Positions 25,369-34,563 of a stretch of DNA of 64,000 nt are shown here, piece after piece (position 1 is the first letter of the stretch; every line of letters begins with the position of its first letter). This stretch comes from Butyrivibrio proteoclasticus (GTDB lineage Bacteria; Bacillota; Clostridia; Lachnospirales; Lachnospiraceae), in the NCBI RefSeq assembly GCF_900115735.1, contig NZ_FOXO01000019.1, positions 17,669 through 81,668 on the forward strand, given 5' to 3'. The notes under the pieces are model-generated. The model saw nothing but the letters and a program-made list of their open reading frames with translations. It did not search any database and was not told where the DNA came from. Both the position numbers and the translations under genes were made by a program.

Positions 25369-27210
25369 ATGAGAGTATTAGGAATTTCAGCACTATACCA
25401 TGATTCTTCAGCTGCTTTATTAGAAGATGGAAAGATTATAGCGGCAGTTCAAGAAGAAAGATATACGAGGATAAAACATGATCCATCTTTGCCGAAAAAT
25501 AGCATCAAGTATTGCCTAAATGAAGGAAAGTGTAGATTAGAAGATCTTGATGCAATAGTATTTTATGACAATCCCTTTTTAACATTAAATCGCTTCATTT
25601 CAAATTGTTTATTTGTGGGGCATGATTGTCAAGATTTATTAAACCACTCTTTAGATTCGTTACTATTAAAAAAAATTTGGGTTGAAGACGATTTAAGAGA
25701 ATTACTTGGGACAAATGCGTTGGGGAAAAATGATAAATTGTTTTTTTCTAAACATCACATATCACATGCGTCATCAGCATTTTACCCTTCGCCATACCCA
25801 AATGCTGCTATTATAACTGTAGATGGTGTTGGAGAATGGACAACTACTGCAATTGGATATGGAAATAATGAAACTATACTATTAGATCAAGTGATAGAAT
25901 ATCCGCATTCTATAGGGTTGTTGTATAGTGCTTTTACATATTTTACAGGTTTCAGAGTGAATTATGGGGATTATAAGTTAATGGGGTTAGCGCCATATGG
26001 AGAACCCACGTATTATAAATTAATTAAAGAAAATTTGATAGATATAAAGGATGATGGATCGTATCGCTTAAATCTTGACTATTTTGGATATATGTATGGT
26101 AGGGAAATGACAAATGAATCGTTTGAAAGACTATTTAATGGTAAAAGACGCAAGCCTGAAAGTGAGATTACAAAAAGAGAGGCAGATATGGCTGCTTCAA
26201 TCCAGAAAGTTGTTGAGGAAGTCATCGTAAAAATGGCAATACATGCAAAGAAAAAATATGGAGCTGTTACGGATAATTTGGTTATGGCAGGAGGTGTTGC
26301 ACTTAATTGTGTAGCAAATGGTGTTCTTAAACGCGAGAATATATTTAATAATATTTGGGTCCAACCTGCTGCTGGTGATGCAGGTGGAGCGTTAGGGGCA
26401 GCTTACTATTATTATTATACCAATTCAAATATAAAGCGAGTATGTGATGGGGTTAATAGTATTCAAAAAGGATCATTTTGGGGACCATCATATGATGATG
26501 ATTGTATTAAAAGATATCTAGATGAAAAAGGATATAAATATTATAAATATGATGACGGACAGCTAATAAAAACAATAGCAGATTTTCTTGATGAGGAAAT
26601 GGTAATTGGATTAGCTAGGGGAAGAATGGAGTATGGTCCAAGAGCGTTAGGAAATAGAAGTATAATTGCAGACCCACGTTCAGAAAGTATGCAGAAAAAA
26701 TTGAACCTAAAAATAAAGCATAGAGAGTCATTTAGGCCGTTTGCACCGGCTGTATTATCATATCGAGAAAAAGATTATTTTACTGATACTGTAAATAATC
26801 CATATATGCTGTTTTGTACGTATATAAGAGATGAAATAAAGAATGATTTTTGCTTAAAAGAAGAAATGGAAAAAAATCATGAAAATATGATTCCTGTTAT
26901 TGAAATGAAACGTTCATCTGTACCAGCGGTAACTCATGTAGATTATTCAGCAAGGGTTCAAACCGTGGATAAAGCAATAAATCCGTTCTTTTATGAATTG
27001 ATAAAAAAGTTTGAAGAAAAAACTGGGTGTGGAATGGTTGTAAATACATCATTTAATGTTAGAGGTGAACCTATTGTTCTTACGCCTAAAGATGCGTGCA
27101 TATGCTTCATGTCTACAGATATGGATGTTTTAGTGCTTGGAAATTATCTTTTGATAAAAGAAGAACAAGATGTGAAAATAGAGGAGTCGGCAATATATGA
27201 GCTTGATTAA
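25369..27210 (+). CDS. NodU/CmcH-type carbamoyltransferase
   Basis: A 613-residue O-carbamoyltransferase. The N-terminal ASKHA-fold domain begins MRVLGISALYHDSSAALLED and includes ITVDGVGEWTTTA. The C-terminal domain has GLARGRMEYGPRALGNRSI, the family hallmark, and RESFRPFAPAVL. These enzymes move carbamoyl from carbamoyl phosphate through an adenylate to a hydroxyl group, often on sugars. Full length with no break. It sits just after the phosphonate genes, so the glycan is probably carbamoylated too. A small gene overlaps its 3' end by 14 bases. Confidence 0.9.
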   Translation: MRVLGISALYHDSSAALLEDGKIIAAVQEERYTRIKHDPSLPKNSIKYCLNEGKCRLEDLDAIVFYDNPFLTLNRFISNCLFVGHDCQDLLNHSLDSLLLKKIWVEDDLRELLGTNALGKNDKLFFSKHHISHASSAFYPSPYPNAAIITVDGVGEWTTTAIGYGNNETILLDQVIEYPHSIGLLYSAFTYFTGFRVNYGDYKLMGLAPYGEPTYYKLIKENLIDIKDDGSYRLNLDYFGYMYGREMTNESFERLFNGKRRKPESEITKREADMAASIQKVVEEVIVKMAIHAKKKYGAVTDNLVMAGGVALNCVANGVLKRENIFNNIWVQPAAGDAGGALGAAYYYYYTNSNIKRVCDGVNSIQKGSFWGPSYDDDCIKRYLDEKGYKYYKYDDGQLIKTIADFLDEEMVIGLARGRMEYGPRALGNRSIIADPRSESMQKKLNLKIKHRESFRPFAPAVLSYREKDYFTDTVNNPYMLFCTYIRDEIKNDFCLKEEMEKNHENMIPVIEMKRSSVPAVTHVDYSARVQTVDKAINPFFYELIKKFEEKTGCGMVVNTSFNVRGEPIVLTPKDACICFMSTDMDVLVLGNYLLIKEEQDVKIEESAIYELD

Positions 27211-27526
27211 TGAAAATGATTTGACGGTTATTATAAATTACATCAATAGGGTGGAGAAAAAGGAAATTTTCAAGCAGATTGATAAAAATGCAGAGAGTTA
27301 TTATCAAGAATGTAAATCAGATAATAATCTCGTTTATATTGAAGAAAAAACAATAGATTGTTTCAAACAAATGGTTACTAGTGATAGAGATGAAGATAAT
27401 CTGGAATTAGTCAACATCCTATTAAAAATAAGCTTTAAATATCATTTATCGAAAGAACATAGTTCTTTTAATAGAATGGATTCTAACACAAAAGGGAAAA
27501 TGCCGGATTATATATACGCGATGTAA
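27197..27526 (+). CDS. Small acidic protein of unknown function
   Basis: A 109-residue protein with no family I recognise. It is largely helical and charged, with no signal peptide or membrane segment. The ATG lies inside the last codons of the carbamoyltransferase gene and has GAGGAG at 27181-27186, so translation is likely coupled. It may be a partner of the carbamoyltransferase, but only position supports that. Confidence 0.55.
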   Translation: MSLINENDLTVIINYINRVEKKEIFKQIDKNAESYYQECKSDNNLVYIEEKTIDCFKQMVTSDRDEDNLELVNILLKISFKYHLSKEHSSFNRMDSNTKGKMPDYIYAM

Positions 27527-27616
27527 TCTGAGCAATTATTATAGATAAACAGAAACCATATTTTATACTGCGCTTCTTTACCACGATAAGCTTAGTATGA
27601 TCAACAAAGGAGTTCT

Positions 27617-29323
27617 ATGTTAAGGTTATTACACGATGTTGATGAAAAATACAAAAAAAAGCATATTTATATTTGGCATACAAATAAGGAATCATTAGAT
27701 GTTCTTGCAAAGCTTGTGCTGAGCAGAATAAAAGTAGTCGGTTTCGTAACGGAAGAATCCGAATATGTGGGTAAAACTATTCTATGCATTCCTGTTTTCT
27801 CACTAAATGAATGTATAAATGATCCTCAATGCGTGGTAATCGTAAATGAGTTTTATAAAAGCGTTTTAAAATATAAGGATACAATTTGTATAGTTCAATT
27901 AAAAGACATATATTCATTTCGCTTAAGTGGGAAAAAAGTGCATATTTTCGGTGCTGGTGATTACTCGGATATAGTATTAAGGCAGTTAAACCTGAACAAT
28001 GTGGATATAGATTCTTATATAGTTAGTTCAGATAATGAAAAAAAGATAAAAAACGATAAGATGGTTAATGTTTATAAAAGAGAGAACTATTCTGAAGATG
28101 ATGTAATAGTAATTGGTGTAAAAAAAGAGGAGGCTTTATCTGAAATATATGAGGTTTTAGATGATTGTATTTGCGACATATATACAGATATTATATGGAC
28201 AGATGCTGGAATTCATAATGGAAATTTGATGCTTGTAATAGAAAAAGCTTTGAAAGAAGAAAGAAAAGTATATTTATGTGCTAATAATAGTATTCATTCT
28301 CAATATATTAAAGCAGTTTTTGAAGAATTTGGTATTGTAATGAATCAAATCAATGTAGAAGGTGATTGTGGGATATCTAGTATATGGGATGTTGATGAGA
28401 TTAAAGATTCTACGGTAATTGTTGATGAATTTGATAAGCAGAGACGATGGTATTTTTTAGAAATCTTATATTCTTTAGGTTTTAAATTAAAGGATTTGAA
28501 TTTTGCAGCTATACAAGAGTACACATTGGGAAAAGATTTTTTTAATGGAAAAATTCGTTATGTAGCTGACCCCCTCATATCATACAGTTATGTTTTTCAT
28601 GATACAACAAATTCTCTTTGGTCGATTTGCGGTGATGAGAATGATTCATCATACAAAATTATGGTATTAGGCGGATCTACAACTCATGATGGATATTATA
28701 GTATTAAAAGCTGGGCACGCCGTCTGTGGGAACGATTAAATAATAAAAATAAAAAATGTACTTTTTATATTGGCGCCCAAAGTGGAGCAAAAGTAGCTGA
28801 TGAATTATTTATTTTGTTAAGAGATGGTTACTATATCAAACCGGATTTAGTAATATCTTTTAGTGGAACAAATGATATGTTAGATACCGATTTAAATAGA
28901 TTTAATGAGTGGAGATGGTATGAGTTTTTAAGAAATGAAATGGAAGAAAAAGAAATAAATACAGGGCTCGTAAGAGATGAAGGGGCATATCACTATTGGA
29001 AAAGAATCCAGAAAATTATCAAGGATTATTCTGAATCAATTGGTGCAAAATATTTGGGGATATTACAACCTAATAATTTTTATATGGAAAATATGAGTTT
29101 GTCGGAAAAAATGATGTTCGAGAGAGAAATATATTTAGAATCCTCAAAAGATTTTTTTATTAAATCCCAAAATGATATGGAAATGATACTTAATTTATTT
29201 AGTATATTCCACCATGTAAACGGAATGTATATAGATTTTTGTCATTATTCTGAAGATGGAGTCGATAGAATTCTTGATTCTGTGGAAGAAAAAGTGTTAA
29301 TGATGCTGTTTGAACAGTTTTAA
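27617..29323 (+). CDS. SGNH-type hydrolase with two N-terminal Rossmann-like modules
   Basis: A 568-residue protein. The first module starts HIYIWHTNKESLDVL near residue 16. The second starts VHIFGAGDYSDIVLRQL near 113, a YGAG-type module. From about residue 345 an SGNH/GDSL domain follows: block I IMVLGGSTTHDG, block III SFSGTNDM near 415, and DFCHYSEDG near 540 with the terminal D-x-x-H-like pair. Such enzymes add or remove O-acetyl groups on polysaccharides. ATG 27617 has AAAGGAG close upstream. It is a cytoplasmic, unusual fusion. Which direction (acetylation or deacetylation) cannot be told. Confidence 0.7.
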   Translation: MLRLLHDVDEKYKKKHIYIWHTNKESLDVLAKLVLSRIKVVGFVTEESEYVGKTILCIPVFSLNECINDPQCVVIVNEFYKSVLKYKDTICIVQLKDIYSFRLSGKKVHIFGAGDYSDIVLRQLNLNNVDIDSYIVSSDNEKKIKNDKMVNVYKRENYSEDDVIVIGVKKEEALSEIYEVLDDCICDIYTDIIWTDAGIHNGNLMLVIEKALKEERKVYLCANNSIHSQYIKAVFEEFGIVMNQINVEGDCGISSIWDVDEIKDSTVIVDEFDKQRRWYFLEILYSLGFKLKDLNFAAIQEYTLGKDFFNGKIRYVADPLISYSYVFHDTTNSLWSICGDENDSSYKIMVLGGSTTHDGYYSIKSWARRLWERLNNKNKKCTFYIGAQSGAKVADELFILLRDGYYIKPDLVISFSGTNDMLDTDLNRFNEWRWYEFLRNEMEEKEINTGLVRDEGAYHYWKRIQKIIKDYSESIGAKYLGILQPNNFYMENMSLSEKMMFEREIYLESSKDFFIKSQNDMEMILNLFSIFHHVNGMYIDFCHYSEDGVDRILDSVEEKVLMMLFEQF

Positions 29324-29634
29324 CAAAAAAGAGGCTTTCTGTAGATAATTACTTACAATCAATGTTAAATATAGCGCCATACTGATTATGGTATTATTAC
29401 TTAGAAAAACATAAAAAACTGTATAGCGCCACACTAATGAAAAATGGCATCAAGAGTTTGAAAAATTATTGTAAAAATTTGAGAACAAATAATGACAGCA
29501 GATGATGCTATTTATTGCGTTTTGTTTATCACATCCTTTCGATAAGTGGAATAAGAGCAGATAAAGAGAGTTAATTACAGAAGGAAGGGGTAAGGGAAAG
29601 CTAAAAGATAAATTGAGCTAATCCCATAAAGAAC
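29324..29634. other. 311-bp gap with a short direct repeat
   Basis: No gene is found. A motif TATAGCGCCA(T/C)ACT is present twice (about 29370 and 29422), and a small hairpin CCATA/TATGG overlaps the first copy. A promoter or binding site for the second half of the locus could lie here, but no clean -35/-10 pair stands out. Confidence 0.35.
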
Positions 29635-30891
29635 ATGAAATATAATAAGACACCGGTAGTGATCTTTTGCTATTCCAGAGAAGATAAGTTACGAAGATTG
29701 ATAGAATCTCTCAAAGAATGTAATCATTCGACGTATTATGATGTTTTTTTCTTCTGTGATGCACCGAGTTATAAAAGACCAGACGATCAAAAAAAAGTAT
29801 ACGCAGTTCAAGAATATATAAAGATTGTTGAGAGAGAAAAGTTTTTCCACTCCGTAACACATTTCTTTTCAGAGGAACATTTGGGCTGCAGAAAGTCAGT
29901 GATAAATGGCGTTAGTAAGATTATTGGGCAATATGGTAAGGTTATAGATTTAGAAGATGATTTGATTGTTTCAAAGGACTTTTTGGACTATATGGAGGAA
30001 GGACTAAGAGTTTTTGAAAATAACAAAGAAGTTTGGTCCATTTCAGGATTAACTTTTCCTTTAAAATCTTTAGGGTTATTAAAAACGGATTTCTATTTAC
30101 ATGGTCGTGGTAATTCCTGTGGCTTTGCAACGTGGAAAGATAGATGGGAGCTAGTAGATTGGGATTTGAAGGACTATGATAGCTTTAAGGGTGATTATTC
30201 TCTTCAAGATAGATTTAGTGAACGCGGATATGACATGCCGTATCTTTTAAAACAGCAAAAGGAAGGATTTTTAGATTCGTGGGCTATTGAGTGGGATTAT
30301 TGTCAGTTTAAGCATGAAATGAAAACGGTCTATCCGGTTAAGAGCAGAGTATATCATTGTGGGGAAGACGGAACACATGTGTCAGAAGATATTCCCCAGC
30401 AGGCCATAGATTTATCAGAGGCGGTTTACTCGTTTGAGAGTATCACAGAAAACAAAGAGATTGATGAGGAATATAGGGAGTTGTTCTGGAAACTAAAAGA
30501 TTATGAGAATTTCAAAAATCTAAGTCCAGAAAATTCTAAATGGCATGAATATTACAAGATTTTAAACAATTGGATGATTCTAAAGGAAAAAGAAATATCT
30601 ATATGTCAGTACTTCAAAGCAAACAGAATGAAAAGAATTGCGATATATGGTGCAGGCGATCTTGCAAAGCATCTTATCCATGAGATTCGAAAAGAGGGAC
30701 TAGATGTAGTATGCTTAATTGACAAGAATAAGAAAAATCCCATAGATGGAGTTTATATTATTGCGCCAAGTGATATTATTCCGGAGTGTGATGTAATTGT
30801 GATTACGCCTGTTATGGATTTTTATGATATAAGTAGGAGTATTGCAAAGCAAGCGACTGTTCCGGTGATTTCAATAGCAGAACTTGTTTGA
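29635..30891 (+). CDS. Glycosyltransferase with C-terminal YGAG module
   Basis: A 418-residue protein. The first ~300 residues are a GT-A-like glycosyltransferase: TPVVIFCYSREDKLRRLIES opens the fold, VIDLEDDLIVSKDFLDYM carries the EDD metal motif, and SCGFATWKDRWELVDWDL is typical of this sugar-transferase group. From residue 332 a Rossmann-like module begins, RIAIYGAGDLAKHLIHEIR, with closing strand VIVITPVMDF. The module is the same type as the stand-alone protein at 16542. It acts in the cytoplasm on a glycan acceptor. No strong ribosome binding site is seen before the ATG. Confidence 0.75.
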   Translation: MKYNKTPVVIFCYSREDKLRRLIESLKECNHSTYYDVFFFCDAPSYKRPDDQKKVYAVQEYIKIVEREKFFHSVTHFFSEEHLGCRKSVINGVSKIIGQYGKVIDLEDDLIVSKDFLDYMEEGLRVFENNKEVWSISGLTFPLKSLGLLKTDFYLHGRGNSCGFATWKDRWELVDWDLKDYDSFKGDYSLQDRFSERGYDMPYLLKQQKEGFLDSWAIEWDYCQFKHEMKTVYPVKSRVYHCGEDGTHVSEDIPQQAIDLSEAVYSFESITENKEIDEEYRELFWKLKDYENFKNLSPENSKWHEYYKILNNWMILKEKEISICQYFKANRMKRIAIYGAGDLAKHLIHEIRKEGLDVVCLIDKNKKNPIDGVYIIAPSDIIPECDVIVITPVMDFYDISRSIAKQATVPVISIAELV

Positions 30892-30914
30892 TGGAAGAAC
30901 GATGAGAATAAAGT

Positions 30915-31823
30915 ATGAGTGAGATTTTAACATTATATTATCATAGAGTAAACGATCTAAAAAATGATTACAATCTTTTGGCAGTTATAAAGGAAAACTT
31001 CAAGCAACAAATGCTGTATTTGAAGAAAAATTATAATATTGTTCGAGCAGATGATGATTGGGAATCTATTGATATTAATTCTGTATGTATAACATTTGAT
31101 GACGGTTACAGGGATTTCTATTTAAATGTAATTCCAATTATCAATGAAATAGAGATACCTGTAAGTATCTTTGTTACTGGTGGGATTGTTGAAGAAATAC
31201 ATGAGTTTTGGTGGGATGAATTGGAAGACTATATATTCTGTAACAATGAAAACAGTCATAGGTTCGAGTTGATTGATGATGAATATGGTTACACTTTTGA
31301 CATGAGTAGTTACGCACACCAAAAAGATAGCTATAATTCTATTCATTTCATGATGAAGAACCTGATTGATAGCAAAAAGAGGAGTCGATGGCTTGAGCAA
31401 TTAAGGACATGGAGTAAAGCAGAACATAGAGTGGACGAGATTATGAATGTAGGAGAATTACAAGAAATAAGTCATAACCCTCTTATTACAATTGGCGCAC
31501 ATACAATGACACACCCATCATTAAAGACATTAAGTGGAGAAGAGCAGAGAAGTGAGATTTATAGATCAATAGAAACCATAGGGGATATTATTCAAAGAGA
31601 AGTATGTGTTTTTTCGTATCCATTCGGTCAGAAAGAGTTTGATTTTGATACAAATACGATAGCAATAGTTCGTGAACATGGGGTAGAGAAAGCGTTCAGC
31701 ACTAATAGTGGTACATGGACTGCTGGAGAAGGAATGTATGACATTCCAAGGATATGTGTTCGCGATTGGGGATTGTGGGAATTCAAGGAGAAAATGAATG
31801 AGTTATGGGGCAAACGACAATGA
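30915..31823 (+). CDS. Polysaccharide deacetylase (NodB domain)
   Basis: A 302-residue carbohydrate esterase 4 protein. The metal and catalytic motif TFDDGYRD is near residue 58, and the histidine motif HTMTHPSL starts at residue 196. VFSYPFGQKEF gives the arginine/proline-type motif 3. It removes N-acetyl (or O-acetyl) groups from sugars. There is no signal peptide, so it probably works on a lipid-linked or nucleotide-linked intermediate inside the cell. The next gene overlaps its end by 26 bases. Confidence 0.88.
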   Translation: MSEILTLYYHRVNDLKNDYNLLAVIKENFKQQMLYLKKNYNIVRADDDWESIDINSVCITFDDGYRDFYLNVIPIINEIEIPVSIFVTGGIVEEIHEFWWDELEDYIFCNNENSHRFELIDDEYGYTFDMSSYAHQKDSYNSIHFMMKNLIDSKKRSRWLEQLRTWSKAEHRVDEIMNVGELQEISHNPLITIGAHTMTHPSLKTLSGEEQRSEIYRSIETIGDIIQREVCVFSYPFGQKEFDFDTNTIAIVREHGVEKAFSTNSGTWTAGEGMYDIPRICVRDWGLWEFKEKMNELWGKRQ

Positions 31824-32472
31824 ATTGATTTATAGAATTAAAAAAATGCAGACATCTCCGGTGAGTAGAGTATTTGGACTAGATAGGGGAACGGCAATTG
31901 ATCGAATATACATAGAATCATTTCTTGATGAATGCAGAGAAAAAATATTCGGTGACTGTCTGGAAATAGCAGAGGATACATACACTCGTAGGTATGGTGG
32001 AGACAAGGTGACGCATAGTATGAAACTTCATTATACTGACGATAAGAACGCTATAAGAGGAGATTTAGTCTCTGGGGATGGTATAGAAGAGTGTATTGTT
32101 GATTGTGCAATAATTACTCAGACAATGATGTTTGTCAAAGATGTAAGAAAATGTGTAACTAATATATACCGCATGTTAAAGCCAGGAGGGCATGCTTTGC
32201 TAACTGTGTCCGGTATTTCTCAGGTTTCTACTTATGATCGAGATAGATGGGGACATTTTTATGGCTTTTACGAAGATGGAATTCATGAGCTGTTTGATTC
32301 GGTCTTTGGAAGAGATAATGTCAATGTCAAGACCTACGGAAATGTTAAGACAGCAATTGCCTTTTTATATGGGTTATGTGCCGAGGATTTAAGTGCCGAG
32401 GATTTTAAGTTTATCGATAAAGATTATCCTGTTATTTATGGAATAGATGCTAAGAAAGTGAATAGTTTATGA
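31798..32472 (+). CDS. Methyltransferase-like protein (Methyltransf_11 type)
   Basis: A 224-residue protein with the C-terminal half of a class I SAM methyltransferase: CAIITQTMMFVKDVRKCVTN and RMLKPGGHALLTVSG. In place of the usual glycine-rich motif I there is only DCLEIAEDTYTRRYGGD, a variant seen in glycan-cluster methyltransferases. ATG 31798 has AAGGAG 8 bases before it, inside the preceding deacetylase gene. It overlaps the next gene by 4 bases. Confidence 0.78.
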   Translation: MSYGANDNELIYRIKKMQTSPVSRVFGLDRGTAIDRIYIESFLDECREKIFGDCLEIAEDTYTRRYGGDKVTHSMKLHYTDDKNAIRGDLVSGDGIEECIVDCAIITQTMMFVKDVRKCVTNIYRMLKPGGHALLTVSGISQVSTYDRDRWGHFYGFYEDGIHELFDSVFGRDNVNVKTYGNVKTAIAFLYGLCAEDLSAEDFKFIDKDYPVIYGIDAKKVNSL

Positions 32473-32786
32473 TACACATTGGCGATATAGTATATGACAT
32501 TGAAAAAATGAAAAAGGCTGATAGTCTCCTGATATACGGAGCAGGAAAGACAGGTATTCTGATATTGGATTATCTAAAAGTGAATGATTTATCGGATAGG
32601 GTTAAAGGGTTTATTGATAATTACCGATACGGTAGTTGTGTTTCGGGATATAAGATATATTCATTGAGCGATGCTGAAAAGATGTTTCCAAGTGGAGAAA
32701 TACTTGTTGGAGGGGGCTATGCTCGAGAAATGTATTTGTCATTGGATTATAACGCAAGGCTAAGATCTCATTTGATTATTGTTTGA
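32469..32786 (+). CDS. Stand-alone YGAG Rossmann-like module
   Basis: A 105-residue protein that is nothing but the module found fused to glycosyltransferases in this locus: LLIYGAGKTGILILDYL, then VKGFIDNYRYGS, then ILVGGGYAREMY. Its start overlaps the methyltransferase stop (ATGA), so the two proteins probably work together. Function is unknown. A single-domain form suggests that the module can act in trans. Confidence 0.7.
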   Translation: MIHIGDIVYDIEKMKKADSLLIYGAGKTGILILDYLKVNDLSDRVKGFIDNYRYGSCVSGYKIYSLSDAEKMFPSGEILVGGGYAREMYLSLDYNARLRSHLIIV

Positions 32787-32802
32787 TTTAGGGGTAAGAA
32801 TA

Positions 32803-32913
32803 ATGGATACATCAATAATCAGTCTCTTGGAAAGGCAAGTTGTGAAGCTGGCAGTTGTAGGAATGGGGTATGTTGGGCTGCCAATGGCTTACGCTTTTGC
32901 AAAAAAAGATTAA
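32803..32913 (+). pseudogene. N-terminal stub of UDP-ManNAc/UDP-GlcNAc dehydrogenase
   Basis: The 36 encoded residues end with KLAVVGMGYVGLPMAYAFAK, the NAD-binding start of nucleotide-sugar 6-dehydrogenases such as WbpA/WecC/TviB. The frame stops at TAA just after an A7 run, and no later part of the ~430-residue enzyme is found. The step from UDP-ManNAc to UDP-ManNAcA is therefore not encoded here. Confidence 0.85.
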
Positions 32914-32967
32914 AGTAGGGGCCTCAATGTTGAGGTTATAGCTTAAGAAGGGAATATACCGTGTAAA

Positions 32968-33713
32968 ATGATTAGAGCAATATGGATATGTACAATTATT
33001 ATTCCTGAGTTTGCGGATGTATTTAATGTAAAAAAGGGCATCATTGAGGGATGGCTAAGTGGTATGTTTACCATTCTTAAGTCTAGTGATGATATGGTCA
33101 TTGTACCAGGTCAAATTAAAGAGCTTTCAGGTGATTCCGTCGATTGGACTAGCAATGGACATTGGTAGAGAAGGCGGGGGAACTAATTCAAAACATAAGC
33201 ATCATCGGTATACTTCATTTGATGATGAAAGGATAGCTGAATATAAGCTTCCACAAGAGGTTATCTTAGATCGGCGAATTGTCGAAGATACATTAGCCGT
33301 ATTAAATGTTACAACGCAAAATGAATTGTACAAGTTTTATGATGGTCTTTACTACAATTGGATTAAAGCTGTTGTTACAGGCAATAGATTAGTTGATTAT
33401 TTTAAGAATAATCATTATGAAAGTGTTTATATATACGGAACAGCACATGCTGGCGAATTATTATATGAACAGATTTCTTCGAATATTGACGTGAAAGGAT
33501 TTGTTGTAGAGACAAAAGACAAAAGATAGTTTCTGTGATTTGAAAGTGTATGGTGTAGAAGAGGATTTATTAGATAAAGCTGTTCCTATTGTTATAACAC
33601 CTGAACATGCTATGAAATACATTAGGCATTTATTTAGGAGATTAGATATACGTAATCATATAATTCCCATAACACATATAGTTGAGGAGAGTATAGAAAA
33701 GCATGAAACTTGA
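32968..33713 (+). pseudogene. Decayed GT4 glycosyltransferase with C-terminal YGxx module
   Basis: The 5' part (32968-33120) reads IIIPEFADVFNVKKGIIEGW, like the N-terminus of GT4-type transferases. The donor-binding domain is missing. From about 33230 another frame gives LPQEVILDRRIVEDTLAVLN and the module SVYIYGTAHAGELLYEQI. That frame ends at TAG 33527, because ACAAAAG is duplicated (33512-33518 and 33519-33525). Removing one copy restores reading to 33713 through VYGVEEDLLDKAVPIVI. The gene layout once matched the intact gene at 35602. Confidence 0.75.
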
Positions 33714-34485
33714 TAGAGTTCGAGAGAAGTTGCTTAAAGAAAATTATATATCATTTACTACGGATTTGGATTGGGCACCGGAATGTGCTATAAAGGACAC
33801 ACTAGAAATGTTCGTTGGGAATAAAATCAGACCAACTGTATTTATCACCCATACATCTGCTGAAGTCAAGAAATTTACTGAAGCAATAGATGTAGGTATT
33901 CATCCAAATCTTATAATGCCGAGTAGCCAAGGTAATAATCAGGAAGAGATTCTTGATTTCTGTTGTGGTTTAGTTTCCGATACAAAGGTTTTCAGGTGTC
34001 ACAGATGGTATGCGAGCAATGATGTATACAAGTATCTATGGAACAAGGGATATAGATATGAGTCCAATCTATGTACAAACATGGATGTTGTTGGACCTTT
34101 TGCGCATCGGTCTGGTATGATTAGTTTCCCAGTTTTTTTTGAAGACGGTGCGCATATTGAACACAATAAAGAGCTGCAATATTCTCATTTTAAGGATTAT
34201 TTTCGTAGAAACGGTTTGAAAGTGATTAATATCCATCCAATGCATTATGCACTTAATACTCCGTATTTTTCATATACAAGAGGTATTAAAGATAGATTGT
34301 CAAGAGAAGAGTGGAACGGAATGGATGAAAGTCGGTTAAAAGAGTTGAAGTATGATGGGTTAGGAATTAGAGATTTTATAAATGACATGATTGAAGATGC
34401 TTTAAGTAATGGTGCGAAGGTTATTAGCCTTCTCGATGCCTATAAAATGTGTTTGGAGGGACAGGATGTACAACCTTCTTTATGA
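33703..34485 (+). CDS. WbmS-like polysaccharide deacetylase family protein
   Basis: A 260-residue protein resembling the WbmS-type deacetylases of O-antigen clusters. FTTDLDWAPECAI gives the paired aspartates, and DVGIHPNLIMPSSQG has the histidine of the metal site. KVFRCHRWYASNDVYKYLW and INIHPMHYALNTPYFSY follow as in that family. It probably removes an acyl group from a sugar. Its end overlaps a former start of the next gene by 4 bases (ATGA at 34482). Confidence 0.75.
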   Translation: MKLDRVREKLLKENYISFTTDLDWAPECAIKDTLEMFVGNKIRPTVFITHTSAEVKKFTEAIDVGIHPNLIMPSSQGNNQEEILDFCCGLVSDTKVFRCHRWYASNDVYKYLWNKGYRYESNLCTNMDVVGPFAHRSGMISFPVFFEDGAHIEHNKELQYSHFKDYFRRNGLKVINIHPMHYALNTPYFSYTRGIKDRLSREEWNGMDESRLKELKYDGLGIRDFINDMIEDALSNGAKVISLLDAYKMCLEGQDVQPSL

Positions 34486-34563
34486 TTTTTTTTAAAGGAG
34501 AAAGTTAAACGAAGGACACCAGCAATATGGGGGATTGGTTCGAATTCTTCAGTCGTTAGAGAT
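34482..34563 (+). other. Lost 5' end of the next gene: T8 tract frameshift
   Basis: ATG 34482 overlaps the previous stop (ATGA) and would be the natural start, but a run of eight T (34486-34493) puts it out of frame and it ends after 8 codons. With seven T the frame would read MIFLKEKVKRRTPAIWGIG and join the downstream gene, completing its Rossmann-like N-terminus. The change is a single base in a homopolymer, so slippage is plausible. Confidence 0.75.
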
